Origin: Gordonibacter sp. Marseille-P4307
GTDB lineage: Bacteria; Actinomycetota; Coriobacteriia; Coriobacteriales; Eggerthellaceae
Assembly (NCBI RefSeq): GCF_900604965.1
Contig: NZ_UWPD01000001.1
Coordinates: 1,070,642 to 1,134,641 of the forward strand
Reading direction: 5' to 3'
DNA length: 64,000 nucleotides
Made by a program: the position numbers and the translations under genes. Positions 24,120 through 32,383 of this stretch are shown one piece after another. How positions within the stretch are numbered: position 1 is the stretch's first letter; every line of letters begins with the position of its first letter. The notes beneath the pieces were generated by a model. That model had not been told where the DNA came from. It saw nothing but the letters and a program-made list of their open reading frames with translations, and ran no database searches.

Positions 24120-24842
24120 ATGCAGCTGCGACACGAGGATATGAACAACCTTATGAGACTTCAGCGCGTCGATTTGGATATCGCGCGCTCTAAAAGGGAA
24201 TTCGACGAGCTTCCCGCGCGCAAAGAGCTCGCATCGGTTCGGGCGAAGATCGCGCAGGTCGAGGAGAAGGCTCGCGCGTTGGCCTCCGCACAGCAGCAGC
24301 TCACCGAGTCCATCGCACAGCTCGAGGCCGAAGATGCGCGCCTTTCCGAAGATCAGGTCCTCGCCCAGGCGCGGATCGATACGGCGGGAACGGATTATCG
24401 CAGCATCGAGATCGATTCCAAGAAGCTGCGCTCCCTGAGTGAAAAGCGAGCGGCCTGCGAGAAGCGTCTCGAGAAGCTCTATGCCGATTCCGAGAAGGCC
24501 GCGGGTCTGCGCAGACAGATCGAAGAAGCCCGTGCCGCGCTCGCTTCGGAGGATCGCCGCCGCAGCGCGGCGCTCGAGACTGCACGTGTCGAGTATGGAA
24601 AAAAGGCCGATGTGCTGGCCGACCGGCGCGATGACCTTGCTTCGCGGCTGCCCGACGACGTGCTGAAGCGCTACACCGCATCGACTGCCCGCGGAGGCGG
24701 CGTGGGTGTGGGCGTGCTGAGCGAGGGGAAGTGCGGTTCGTGCAGAACGCCCCTCGAGCACGGCAAGCTCATCGAGCTGCGCGCCCATGCTCCCCTGGGT
24801 ACGTGTCCGAACTGCGGACGCCTGCTCATCGTTGCCGATTAG
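24120..24842 (+). CDS. Zinc-ribbon coiled-coil protein (CT398/DUF164 family)
   Basis: A 240-residue protein that is mostly a long coiled coil (about residues 5-180, rich in Glu, Arg, Ala and Leu heptads) ending in a C4 zinc ribbon: CGSCRTPLEHGKL and CPNCGRLLIV. This is the CT398-like family found beside Nif3-like genes; its role is unknown, with suggested links to secretion or the cell envelope in some bacteria. The ATG at 24120 follows GCAAGGGGG. A terminator of the opposite gene lies 33 bases downstream. Confidence 0.88.
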   Translation: MQLRHEDMNNLMRLQRVDLDIARSKREFDELPARKELASVRAKIAQVEEKARALASAQQQLTESIAQLEAEDARLSEDQVLAQARIDTAGTDYRSIEIDSKKLRSLSEKRAACEKRLEKLYADSEKAAGLRRQIEEARAALASEDRRRSAALETARVEYGKKADVLADRRDDLASRLPDDVLKRYTASTARGGGVGVGVLSEGKCGSCRTPLEHGKLIELRAHAPLGTCPNCGRLLIVAD

Positions 24843-24874
24843 CAGGCGTCGGGCGGGCAGCGTTCGATGAACGA

Positions 24875-24900
24875 GAAAAAGCCCCGCAGGATTGCGGGGC
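24875..24900 (-). terminator. Intrinsic terminator of rpmB
   Basis: GCCCCGC (24881-24887) pairs with GCGGGGC (24894-24900). Read on the minus strand the hairpin is followed by TTTTT (complement of 24876-24880), so it terminates rpmB transcription. Confidence 0.82.
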
Positions 24901-24931
24901 TCGAATGCCAAGAAGGGAGTTGGGTCGCGCC

Positions 24932-25123
24932 TTAAGCGCGCTCGACCTTGCCGGCTTTCATGCAGCTGGTGCACACGTTGGCCTTGCGAACGCGGCCCTT
25001 TGTGTCCCTGATAGTGATCTTCTGGATGTTGGGGCGGAACATGCGCCCGGTCACGCGATGAGAGTGGCTGATGCTGTGCCCGGCAACGGGGTGCTTACCG
25101 CAGATTTCGCAAACTTTAGACAT
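24932..25123 (-). CDS. rpmB: 50S ribosomal protein L28
   Basis: A small large-subunit protein. The 63-residue product begins MSKVCEICGKHPVAGHS and has the two Cys pairs CEIC and CTSC expected for the zinc-containing form, with VRKANVCTSCMKAGKV near the end. It stands alone on the minus strand, with its own promoter and terminator, and is divergent from asp23. This rpmB/asp23 divergence is the order found in Bacillus-like genomes. Confidence 0.97.
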   Translation of the reverse strand: MSKVCEICGKHPVAGHSISHSHRVTGRMFRPNIQKITIRDTKGRVRKANVCTSCMKAGKVERA

Positions 25124-25189
25124 ATTGAATCAACTCCATGCTTGGCATTCCATTAACGAATGAAATGGTAATCGACAAACAGCCTTGGA

Positions 25190-25219
25190 AGTGTACCACA
25201 AATGTTTTCAAGGCCGCAA
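25190..25219 (-). promoter_or_regulatory. Promoter of rpmB
   Basis: On the minus strand TTGCGG (complement of 25214-25219) and TACACT (complement of 25190-25195) are separated by 18 bases. The predicted leader is about 60 bases long. The boxes match consensus only in part. Confidence 0.5.
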
Positions 25220-25345
25220 GGTTTTTTCCTGTATAGCCTTCCGCACCTGTGCGGCGCGCATCGTGGTTCGCGGGCTTTGGTCTATACTACCGTTGATCTG
25301 ATCATAAAACGAGCGAAGAACGTCCGTCCATCGAAAGGACCGTAT

Positions 25346-25693
25346 ATGAGCACCGTTATTCCCGGAGAGCTCCACGTCGCCAACGACGTGCTTGCCGATA
25401 TGGTGGGCCATGCGGCCGCCGAGTGCTACGGAGTCGTCGGTATGACCGCGCCCACCAACGTGCCCGGCATCGCCAAGATCCTTCCGACATCCCGCCTGCG
25501 CCGCGGCGTGGTCGTCGAGGCCGTCGAAGGGGGGATCCACGTCGATCTGTACGTGGTCATGGAATACGGAACCAACATCAACACCGTTTCTCAGAACCTG
25601 GTCGATCAGGTGTCCTTTGTGTTGAAGGAGTACGCGCGCGTTCCGCTGGCCGGCGTCGACGTGCACGTTCAGGGCGTTAAGGTCCGTAAGTAG
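25346..25693 (+). CDS. Asp23/Gls24-family envelope protein (YloU-like)
   Basis: A 115-residue Asp23/Gls24 protein. These small proteins attach near the cell membrane and are linked to envelope stress in Firmicutes. The region EVVAGIAGHAA is here LADMVGHAAAECYGVVGM, and GIHVDLYVVMEYGTNINTV and VDVHVQGV match the family. The ATG at 25346 follows GAAAGGAC; the open frame upstream lacks a good start. TATACT at 25283-25288 may be its -10 box. It precedes the fakA-like gene as in Bacillus (yloU-yloV). Confidence 0.9.
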   Translation: MSTVIPGELHVANDVLADMVGHAAAECYGVVGMTAPTNVPGIAKILPTSRLRRGVVVEAVEGGIHVDLYVVMEYGTNINTVSQNLVDQVSFVLKEYARVPLAGVDVHVQGVKVRK

Positions 25694-25750
25694 GGAACAG
25701 GGTCGCGCGCCCCGCTTCGGGGTGCGGCATGCAAGGAGAATCGTCAACTT

Positions 25751-27391
25751 ATGTCTGAATACACCGTCAACGATACGCTCAACGCCCTCGCGGCGGCGAG
25801 CAAGGGCCTTTCCGCGCGCAAAGACGAGATCAACCGACTCAACGTCTTTCCCGTGCCGGACGGGGACACCGGAACCAACATGTCGCTCACGCTCGAGTCG
25901 GTCATAGGAAACGTGGCCCGCGTTCCCATCGGGGCTCCGTCGGCCGACATCCGCAAGGCCGTCACCACCGGCGCGCTCATGGGCGCGCGCGGCAACTCGG
26001 GCGTCATCACCTCGCAGATCCTGCGCGGCTTGTGCGAAGGTTGCGCGGAGCGCTCGACGTTCGACGCCGCAACCCTCGACGCCGCGTTCGCCCGCGCCCA
26101 GGAAGTGGCGTTTCAAGCGGTTCGCAAGCCCGTCGAGGGGACCATCCTCACGGTGCTGCGCGACATCGCCTCGGCAGCCAGGCATGCGCACAAAAAGCGC
26201 TTCTCGATTGACGAGGCGCTTGATTTCGTGGTAACCGAGGCGTACGCCTCGGTTCAGCGCACGCCCGAATTCCTTCCCGTTCTGAAAGAGAACAACGTGG
26301 TCGATGCCGGCGGATACGGCCTGGCTATTTTGGTGGACGGCTTCGTTGCCGCGCTCAAGGGCAGGGAGGGGGAGCTCAAAGACGAGTTCGCGTTCGCGCG
26401 GACCGATGCTCCCAAGGTGGAGATCGAGCTCATCAACGACTGGGAGGGCTCGGAGTTCCGCTACTGCACGGAATTTCTCGTGCATTCCGATTCGGTCGAT
26501 GTCGAGGCGGCTCGCGAGTTCCTTCCCACCATGGGAGACTGCGACCTTATGGTGGGCATGCATCCCAACTTCAAGGTGCATGTTCATTCCAATCGGCCCG
26601 ACCAGGTGCTGCAGTGGTTCCTTACCCACGACTCCCAAATCTCGGAGGTCCACATCCATAACATGCAGCTGCAAAGCGCCGAGCGCGCCGACAAGCTTGC
26701 CTCTGAGCAGGCTTCTCGGGAAGCCGAGCGCAAACCTTACGGCTTCGTCGCCGTTGCAAGCGGCGAGGGCAACGCCAAGATCCTCAAGAGCCTGGGCGTC
26801 GATGTGGTGGTGTCGGGCGGCCAGACCATGAACCCGTCCACCAAAGATCTGCTCGACTCCATCGTTTCCATCAATGCGGACCATATCATCGTGCTGCCGA
26901 ACAACTCGAATATCATCATGGCCGCTCAGAGTGCGTGCGAGCTGGCCGATATCCCGTGCGGCGTGGTACCCACCAAAACGGTCCCGCAGGCGTTTTCCTC
27001 CCTGTTCGGATTCAACGAGGGGTGCGATCTGGCAACCAATCTCGATTCCATGACCGAGGCCTTCGCCGACGTTAAGACGGGTGAGGTCACCCATGCGGTG
27101 AAGGACTCGCGAGACGCGCACGGCAACCCCATTTCCGCAGGCGACGTCATCGGCATCGCCGATGGATCCATCGAGGCCGTGGGCTCCGATATCAACCAGG
27201 TCGTCATGGCCTTGCTCGAGGTTATGGAGGCCGAAGACGCCGATACCCTCACGCTTCTTTCGGGTCAGGATTTTAGCGACGATCAGGCTCAGGCGCTGGT
27301 CGCGCTTATCGAGGGAAGGTACGAGGATATCGAGATCGAGTCGCATCGCGGAGAGCAGCCGCTGTATCCGGTCGTCTTCTCCGTCGAATAG
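25751..27391 (+). CDS. fakA: DAK2/DegV-linked kinase, fatty-acid kinase FakA-like (YloV)
   Basis: In Firmicutes FakA phosphorylates fatty acids presented by FakB, feeding PlsX/PlsY. The 546-residue product has the DhaL kinase domain first (about 1-200), with NVFPVPDGDTGTNMSLT and GARGNSGVITSQILRG as ATP- and metal-binding motifs, and a C-terminal DAK1-like half with MVGMHPNFKVHVHS and GGQTMNPSTKDLL. The ATG at 25751 is preceded by AAGGAGA. No FakB (DegV) gene is in the window. The annotation as FakA is by family and order (asp23-fakA-recG). Confidence 0.88.
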   Translation: MSEYTVNDTLNALAAASKGLSARKDEINRLNVFPVPDGDTGTNMSLTLESVIGNVARVPIGAPSADIRKAVTTGALMGARGNSGVITSQILRGLCEGCAERSTFDAATLDAAFARAQEVAFQAVRKPVEGTILTVLRDIASAARHAHKKRFSIDEALDFVVTEAYASVQRTPEFLPVLKENNVVDAGGYGLAILVDGFVAALKGREGELKDEFAFARTDAPKVEIELINDWEGSEFRYCTEFLVHSDSVDVEAAREFLPTMGDCDLMVGMHPNFKVHVHSNRPDQVLQWFLTHDSQISEVHIHNMQLQSAERADKLASEQASREAERKPYGFVAVASGEGNAKILKSLGVDVVVSGGQTMNPSTKDLLDSIVSINADHIIVLPNNSNIIMAAQSACELADIPCGVVPTKTVPQAFSSLFGFNEGCDLATNLDSMTEAFADVKTGEVTHAVKDSRDAHGNPISAGDVIGIADGSIEAVGSDINQVVMALLEVMEAEDADTLTLLSGQDFSDDQAQALVALIEGRYEDIEIESHRGEQPLYPVVFSVE

Positions 27392-27419
27392 CGGCTCCGA
27401 AACAGGCGCGGGAGGTTCG

Positions 27420-29636
27420 GTGGCGGACGGATCCAAGCAGTCCAAGACCGTGCGGGACGCCCCGCGCGATCGGCTGGAGGCCACGATGGCCTTGGATGCC
27501 GATGTGTCGGCCGTGCGTCTCGTCAGCCCCGCGCGGGCTGCGGTCCTGCACAAGCTCGGAGTGCGTACCGTTCGCGATCTGCTCGAGCATTTCCCGCGTC
27601 GCTACGTCGATCTATCCAGCCTCCAGACGATCGCCCGGGCGACCATCGGCGAGAACTGCACGGTGAACGGGCTCGTGCACGAGGTCAAGCTCAAGCGTCC
27701 GCGCCGAAACCTCTCTCTGGTCGAGATATCGCTTGTAGACCAGACCGGCGTGCTGATGGTCACGGTGTTTCGCCAGCCTTGGCTGGCCGATCAGATCAAA
27801 CCGGGCTCGACGGTCGCGGTAGCGGGCAAAGTCGAGTTCAACTACGGGTTCAAGCGCATGACCAATCCGTTCATCGAGCTGCTTGGGGATGCGGGGGATA
27901 GGGCGGGAGGACTGGTGATCCCGATCCATCCCGCCACCGACGGGCTTTCGACCGCTTGGGTTCGCCGCCTGGTGAAAAACGCCTTGCAGCACACGGCGGG
28001 CATGCTTGATCCGCTTCCGCTCGAGTTGCGCGCGCGCCGAGGCCTCATGAGCCGCGGGCGCGCTTTCAGTGCGATCCATTTTCCTCGTTCGATGGATGAA
28101 CAAGCCGCGGCACGGTATCGCCTCGCCTACGAAGAGGTGCTGTTTCTCCAGTTGCAGCTCATGCGCGACGAGTCGCTGAGCCGAGAGGGCCGCACCCCCG
28201 TCTCGCATTGCGTGGACGGAGGGCATCTCTCCGAACTCGAGGCGGCGATTCCGTTCGAGCTGTCCGCCGAGCAGCGAGGCGCGGTGGGCGAGATCCTTTC
28301 GGTTCTTGCGGCTCCGAAACCTGCGAACCACATGCTTTTAGGCGATGTGGGAACGGGAAAGACGGTGGTGGCGGCCCACGCCCTGGCTGTGGTAGCCGAT
28401 TCGGGAACCCAGGCCGCGCTTATGGCCCCCACCGAGATCCTTGCCCGCCAGCATGCGGCAACGCTCGGCCCGCTTTTCGATCGTGCCGGCGTGATCTGGG
28501 ATGTTCTAACCGGTTCGACTCCTGCCGACGAACGTGCGCTTCTGCTCGAGCGCGTGGCTGCCGGAGTGGTTGACGTGCTTATCGGAACCCATGCGCTCAT
28601 CGAGGATGCGGTGCGGTTCAAAGATCTTTCGCTTGCGGTTATCGACGAGCAGCAGCGCTTCGGTGTCGATCAGCGGGCGAAGTTGGTGGGGAAGGGGGGC
28701 TGTCCCGACGCTCTGTTCCTCACGGCCACTCCCATCCCGCGTACGTTGGCGCTTGCTCTGTACGGGGGAATGACCCTGTCGTATCTGCGGGGACGACCCG
28801 CCGGGGCCGCGCCTCGCTCGACACGGGTCCTTACCAAAGACGCTCGCGGCATCGCCTACGACGCGGCCAAGGAGGCGCTTGCCCGCAACGAGCAGGTCTA
28901 TGTGGTGTGCCCTCTGGTGGGCTCGCGGGCTCTAAACGGGGAGAGACCCATCGACGGGGGAGTCGATGCCGAACCGGAGTGCATCTATGCATCCATCAGC
29001 ATCGAGTCCGATGACGACCTGTGCGAGGCGGATCTTTCGTCGGCGGAAGGCGAAGCGGCGTTTCTCCAGGCTAAGGTGTTTACCGATCATGTGGTCGAAT
29101 TGGTGCACGGAAAGATGCCGGCGCAACGAAAACAGGAGGTCATGGATCGATTTCGATCGGGGCAGACCCAGGTGCTCGTAGCTACGACGGTGATCGAAGT
29201 GGGGGTCGATGTCCCGTGCGCGACGATCATGATCGTCGAGGACGCCGATCGGTTCGGTCTGGCCCAGCTGCACCAGCTTCGCGGGCGGGTGGGCCGCGGG
29301 GGTTTGCCGGCGCAGGTGTTTTTGGTATCGTCTTCGCGCTCTGAAGAGGCTCTCTTGCGCCTAGCCGCCATGGAGGGCACCGATGATGGATTCGAGCTGG
29401 CTTCGTTCGATCTGTCGCTGCGCCGCGAGGGGGATATCCTCGGCAACCGCCAGCATGGGGCTTCGGGCCTCAAGCTAGTGAACGTGGTGCGCGATGCTGC
29501 TCTCATCGAGGCCGCTCACGAGGATGCGCGCGCCATCGTTGAGGTCGATCCACTGCTCGAAGGGCAAGACGTGCGCGCTGTCGCACGAGAAGCGCGGCTG
29601 TCGTTCGGCCGATCAACCGAGTTCCAAGGAGGATAG
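27420..29636 (+). CDS. recG: ATP-dependent DNA helicase RecG
   Basis: Remodels stalled replication forks and branch points. The 738-residue product has an OB-fold wedge domain (about 65-160), the Walker A motif GDVGTGKTVVAA, IDEQQRFGVDQR as the DEAD-box-like motif II, the TATPIPRTLALALYG segment and the late GRVGRGG and LASFDLSLRREGDILG. The GTG at 27420 follows GGGAGG and is the best start. It is slightly longer than usual; extra acidic sequence lies in the second helicase domain between CPLVGSR and AKVFTDHVVEL. It leads straight into rsmD. Confidence 0.95.
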   Translation: MADGSKQSKTVRDAPRDRLEATMALDADVSAVRLVSPARAAVLHKLGVRTVRDLLEHFPRRYVDLSSLQTIARATIGENCTVNGLVHEVKLKRPRRNLSLVEISLVDQTGVLMVTVFRQPWLADQIKPGSTVAVAGKVEFNYGFKRMTNPFIELLGDAGDRAGGLVIPIHPATDGLSTAWVRRLVKNALQHTAGMLDPLPLELRARRGLMSRGRAFSAIHFPRSMDEQAAARYRLAYEEVLFLQLQLMRDESLSREGRTPVSHCVDGGHLSELEAAIPFELSAEQRGAVGEILSVLAAPKPANHMLLGDVGTGKTVVAAHALAVVADSGTQAALMAPTEILARQHAATLGPLFDRAGVIWDVLTGSTPADERALLLERVAAGVVDVLIGTHALIEDAVRFKDLSLAVIDEQQRFGVDQRAKLVGKGGCPDALFLTATPIPRTLALALYGGMTLSYLRGRPAGAAPRSTRVLTKDARGIAYDAAKEALARNEQVYVVCPLVGSRALNGERPIDGGVDAEPECIYASISIESDDDLCEADLSSAEGEAAFLQAKVFTDHVVELVHGKMPAQRKQEVMDRFRSGQTQVLVATTVIEVGVDVPCATIMIVEDADRFGLAQLHQLRGRVGRGGLPAQVFLVSSSRSEEALLRLAAMEGTDDGFELASFDLSLRREGDILGNRQHGASGLKLVNVVRDAALIEAAHEDARAIVEVDPLLEGQDVRAVAREARLSFGRSTEFQGG

Positions 29637-29637
29637 C

Positions 29638-30216
29638 GTGCGCATCATCGCAGGACAATTCAAAGGAAGGCCGATCGACGCGCCTGCGGGCGCCACAACG
29701 CGTCCGACGGTCGATCGCGTGCGAGAAGCCCTGTTCAGCTCTCTTATCAGCATAAAGGGACCTTTCGAGGACTCATGCGTGCTCGATGCCTTCGCCGGTT
29801 CGGGCGCTTTGGGTATCGAGTCGCTGTCCCGCGGGGCGTCGCGCGCGGTGTTCTGCGAGTGCGATCCGAGGGCCCATCGCGTCGTTTCCTCCAACCTCGA
29901 GCGATGCAAGATCGGGTGCGATCGGGCTTGCGTGCTGAGAGCCGACGTGTTCGGCGCGCTGTCGCGCTTGGGTTCGGTTCCGTTCGATCTGGTGTTTCTG
30001 GACCCTCCGTACCGATGTCCACCCGAGGAGGTGCTGTCGATACCGACCCGTCTCGCAGCTGACGGAATGCTGGCCGCCTGCGCGCTCGTCGCCTACGAGT
30101 TCGACGCGAAGGTTGGCGACGCGGTGCGCGAGCAGGCTCGCGCCGCCGGCTTTTCTGTGCTGGCGGAGAAAAGATACGGAAAGACCGGTGTTGCGATCCT
30201 GCAGGTCGAAGGGTAG
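29638..30216 (+). CDS. rsmD: 16S rRNA (guanine-966-N2)-methyltransferase
   Basis: Methylates G966 of 16S rRNA. The 192-residue product starts VRIIAGQFKGRPIDAPAG, has the SAM-binding VLDAFAGSGALGIESLSRGA and the catalytic DPPY motif (LVFLDPPYRCPP). The start is a GTG at 29638 behind AAGGAGGA; the open frame upstream overlaps recG and is rejected. The order recG-rsmD-coaD is classic for Gram-positives. Confidence 0.95.
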   Translation: MRIIAGQFKGRPIDAPAGATTRPTVDRVREALFSSLISIKGPFEDSCVLDAFAGSGALGIESLSRGASRAVFCECDPRAHRVVSSNLERCKIGCDRACVLRADVFGALSRLGSVPFDLVFLDPPYRCPPEEVLSIPTRLAADGMLAACALVAYEFDAKVGDAVREQARAAGFSVLAEKRYGKTGVAILQVEG

Positions 30217-30281
30217 GGCATAATGACGGTTGTCGTTTTCAGCGCAACGGGATGCGCTTTCAGATGAGGGAGGATCGTTCG

Positions 30282-30833
30282 ATGAAGCGAGCGCTTACGC
30301 CGGGGACCTTCGATCCCATCACGCTTGGCCATCTCGACGTCATCACGCGCGCATCGCAGCTCGTTGACGAAGTGGTGGTGGCCGTCGCCGTGTCGAAGAA
30401 GAAAAAACCCCTGTTCAGCATAGATGAACGCGTGGCGCTCGTCGAGCAGGCGGTCGCTCATCTTCCCAACGTGCGCGTCGTCGCCTTCGATTCCCTTCTG
30501 GTTGATTTCGCGCGGGAGGTGGAAGCGACGGTTGTGATCAAAGGACTGCGAGCCATCACCGATTTCGAGTACGAGTTCCAGATGACGGCGATGAACTATC
30601 AGCTTGACGAAGAGCTGGAAACGGTATTCATCATGTCGTCTCCGGAATACATGTACCTGTCGTCTTCCATTGTCCGCGAGATCGCCAGTTTGAAAGGGGA
30701 TTACGAGCGGTTCGTGCCCACGTGCGTCGCCCAAGCGCTGGCCGCGCGCTTCGATTGCCGAAGCGGTTCTCCCGCCGACGGGTCCGTGCGGGATCACGTC
30801 GTGAAGAGCGGCTATAATATAAATGCTTTGTGA
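30282..30833 (+). CDS. coaD: Phosphopantetheine adenylyltransferase
   Basis: Adds AMP to 4'-phosphopantetheine in coenzyme A synthesis. The 183-residue product opens ALTPGTFDPITLGHLDVI (the TxGH nucleotidyltransferase motif), with KGLRAITDFEYEFQM and a YLSSSIVREIASLKGD signature. An earlier in-frame start at 30252 exists; the ATG at 30282 follows GGGAGGA and matches the family start. It has about 20 residues more at the C-terminus than E. coli CoaD, ending in an AT-rich stretch that includes a possible promoter. Confidence 0.95.
   Translation: MKRALTPGTFDPITLGHLDVITRASQLVDEVVVAVAVSKKKKPLFSIDERVALVEQAVAHLPNVRVVAFDSLLVDFAREVEATVVIKGLRAITDFEYEFQMTAMNYQLDEELETVFIMSSPEYMYLSSSIVREIASLKGDYERFVPTCVAQALAARFDCRSGSPADGSVRDHVVKSGYNINAL
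30813..30818 (+). promoter_or_regulatory. Possible -10 box for the sepIVA-like gene
   Basis: A perfect TATAAT lies inside the last codons of coaD, about 120 bases before the next gene. No good -35 is visible. A second candidate TAGAAT is at 30862-30867. Confidence 0.3.
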
Positions 30834-30935
30834 TGCGGCCTGGGACCGCAGGCAAACCTGGTAGAATTTAACCGATTACGTGCGTGAAGCGCGCACTGTC
30901 AGGGACATAAACGCAGCAGGCTTGGAAGGACGATT

Positions 30936-31406
30936 ATGGACGAAACAGGAGTATTGGGGCTGCTCGAAGAGCTGTCCATCCTCCTCGAGGATTCGAAGCC
31001 CGTTTTCGGCAAGAACAACATGCGCCAGATCGATATCTCGGCTGCATTCGAGATCATGGACGAGATCCGCGATACGTTCCCCAGCGAGTTCTCCCAGGCC
31101 CGCCAGATCGTTCGCGAGCGCCAGGGCCTGCTCGACGATGCCGAGGCCGAGGCCGCTCGCATGATCGAAGATGCACGCAGCCAGGCTATGACCATCGCCA
31201 GCGAACAGGAGATCGTTCGCATCTCCCAGCAGCAGAGCGATCAGATTGTCGCCGATGCCCGCGAACTCGAACGTCAGACGCGCGCCGGTGCGGAGGATTA
31301 TGCCGATGAGGTGTTCGGCCATGTCGAGCAGAGCCTCGATTCGCTGCTGAACAACGTGCGCCGCTGCCGCGATCGACTAAACGCGACCACCCAGTCTTCT
31401 CGTTAA
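30936..31406 (+). CDS. SepIVA-like coiled-coil cell-division/cell-growth protein
   Basis: A 156-residue coiled-coil protein resembling mycobacterial SepIVA (Rv2927c), a DivIVA-type protein of the division site and growing poles. The N-terminal GVLGLLEELSILLEDSKPV followed by ISAAFEIMDEIRDTFPSEFSQAR resembles the conserved head; the rest is a Glu/Ala/Arg-rich heptad coil (AEAEAARMIEDARSQAM). It is clearly shorter than the mycobacterial protein (around 240 residues), mostly by loss of coil. The neighbourhood (DUF177, rpmF, rnc, smc, ftsY) is that of the mycobacterial gene, which supports the assignment. It may instead be a separate short coiled-coil family. Confidence 0.72.
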   Translation: MDETGVLGLLEELSILLEDSKPVFGKNNMRQIDISAAFEIMDEIRDTFPSEFSQARQIVRERQGLLDDAEAEAARMIEDARSQAMTIASEQEIVRISQQQSDQIVADARELERQTRAGAEDYADEVFGHVEQSLDSLLNNVRRCRDRLNATTQSSR

Positions 31407-31957
31407 TGACCGGCTTCGCAACCATCAAGATCCCCGCCGAGCTCTTCGCACCTGCGGAGAGCTCGCGTTATGAGGGTCTTCTCGATCTGGGCGTTCTGCA
31501 TGCGGGAAGCGACGAGTACCGGTTCGCGGATTCGGTTGCCTGGGAGGTCGACGTCACCAACACCGGAGAGGCGTTCCTGGTTTCGGGGCGGGCAAGCGGA
31601 TGCGCCGTTGTGCATTGCGCGCGTTGCCTCGACGAGGTGGCGTTCGATCTGGAAGCCGATATCGAAGGGTATTTCCTCATCGATTCCGGCCAGGAGCACG
31701 TCGAAGGGCTCGATGACGACGAGTTCGACGTGCTTCCCGCCAATCACGAGATCGATCTGGTTCCGCTTATCGAAGCGGCCTTCCTGGTAGAAGTCCCCTT
31801 CGTCCCGCTATGCCGGGATGATTGCGCGGGTTTGTGCCCGGTTTGCGGTGCGAATCTCAACGAGGGTGATTGCGGCTGCGGTGGAGATGCCGCGGTGCGC
31901 GATTTTGACGAGGCGGCCAATCCGTTTTCCGTTCTGAGGAAGATCGATCTGGGATAG
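31406..31957 (+). CDS. DUF177 / YceD family protein
   Basis: A 183-residue member of the DUF177 (YceD) family, linked in E. coli and plants to 23S rRNA accumulation. The pattern RASGCAVVHCARCLDEVAFDLEADIE-like is visible in pieces (VVHCARCLDEV), then a central acidic DDDEFDVLPANHEIDL and C-terminal CRDDCAGLCPVCGANLN with CGCG, a zinc-ribbon-like set of cysteines. Its ATG shares one base with the stop of the preceding gene (TAATG). It normally precedes rpmF, as here. Confidence 0.92.
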   Translation: MTGFATIKIPAELFAPAESSRYEGLLDLGVLHAGSDEYRFADSVAWEVDVTNTGEAFLVSGRASGCAVVHCARCLDEVAFDLEADIEGYFLIDSGQEHVEGLDDDEFDVLPANHEIDLVPLIEAAFLVEVPFVPLCRDDCAGLCPVCGANLNEGDCGCGGDAAVRDFDEAANPFSVLRKIDLG

Positions 31958-32024
31958 ATCGAACCGAAAGGACCGCTCGCCTCAGGCGCGCGAAGATGGA
32001 GGGTCGTTGAAATTCCAAACACTC

Positions 32025-32053
32025 TTGCGGTGTTCCGGTTGTTTTGCTAACAT
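32025..32053 (+). promoter_or_regulatory. Probable promoter of rpmF
   Basis: TTGCGG (32025-32030) and TAACAT (32048-32053) are separated by 17 bases, about 70 bases before the rpmF start. The match to consensus is moderate. It explains the 167-base gap between DUF177 and rpmF. Confidence 0.45.
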
Positions 32054-32124
32054 ATCACGTCGCATGTTTATGTAGATTTGAGCTGCGGTTCAAGGCAGCG
32101 GCTCGACGAAGGAGATAGAGAGAC

Positions 32125-32304
32125 ATGGCAGTACCTAAACAACGCATGGGCCGTATCCGCACCCGTACCCGTCGCGCCACCCATGACCGCATCGATGCGC
32201 CTTCGCGCTCCGTCTGCCCGCAGTGCGGCGAGGTCAAGCTGCCTCATCGTGTTTGCCCGAACTGCGGTTTCTATAAGAACCGCGAGGTTGTCGAAACCGA
32301 CTAA
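32125..32304 (+). CDS. rpmF: 50S ribosomal protein L32
   Basis: A 59-residue protein of the large subunit. It reads MAVPKQRMGRIRTRTRRA at the start, with the zinc-ribbon cysteines CPQC and CPNC and GFYKNREVVETD at the end. The ATG at 32125 follows GAAGGAGATAGAG. It sits between DUF177 and plsX, the expected order, and is followed by a terminator at 32331-32367. The small size makes it easy to miss, but start, stop and motifs are unmistakable. Confidence 0.96.
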   Translation: MAVPKQRMGRIRTRTRRATHDRIDAPSRSVCPQCGEVKLPHRVCPNCGFYKNREVVETD

Positions 32305-32330
32305 GCTGGGTTTCAAGCGATCGTAGAATA

Positions 32331-32367
32331 AAACCTCCCACGGCATGCCGGTCGGGAGGTTTTTGTT
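32331..32367 (+). terminator. Intrinsic terminator after rpmF
   Basis: AAACCTCCC (32331-32339) pairs perfectly with GGGAGGTTT (32354-32362), followed by TTTGTTT. It lies 20-26 bases before the plsX start, so it may attenuate rather than stop transcription into plsX. Confidence 0.78.
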
Positions 32368-32383
32368 TGAAGGGAGGGTTTTC

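Noticed and set aside
25208-27553. A 781-codon open frame on the minus strand
   Set aside because: It mirrors the fakA-like and asp23 genes, which have full family motifs; long antisense frames are expected at this GC content.
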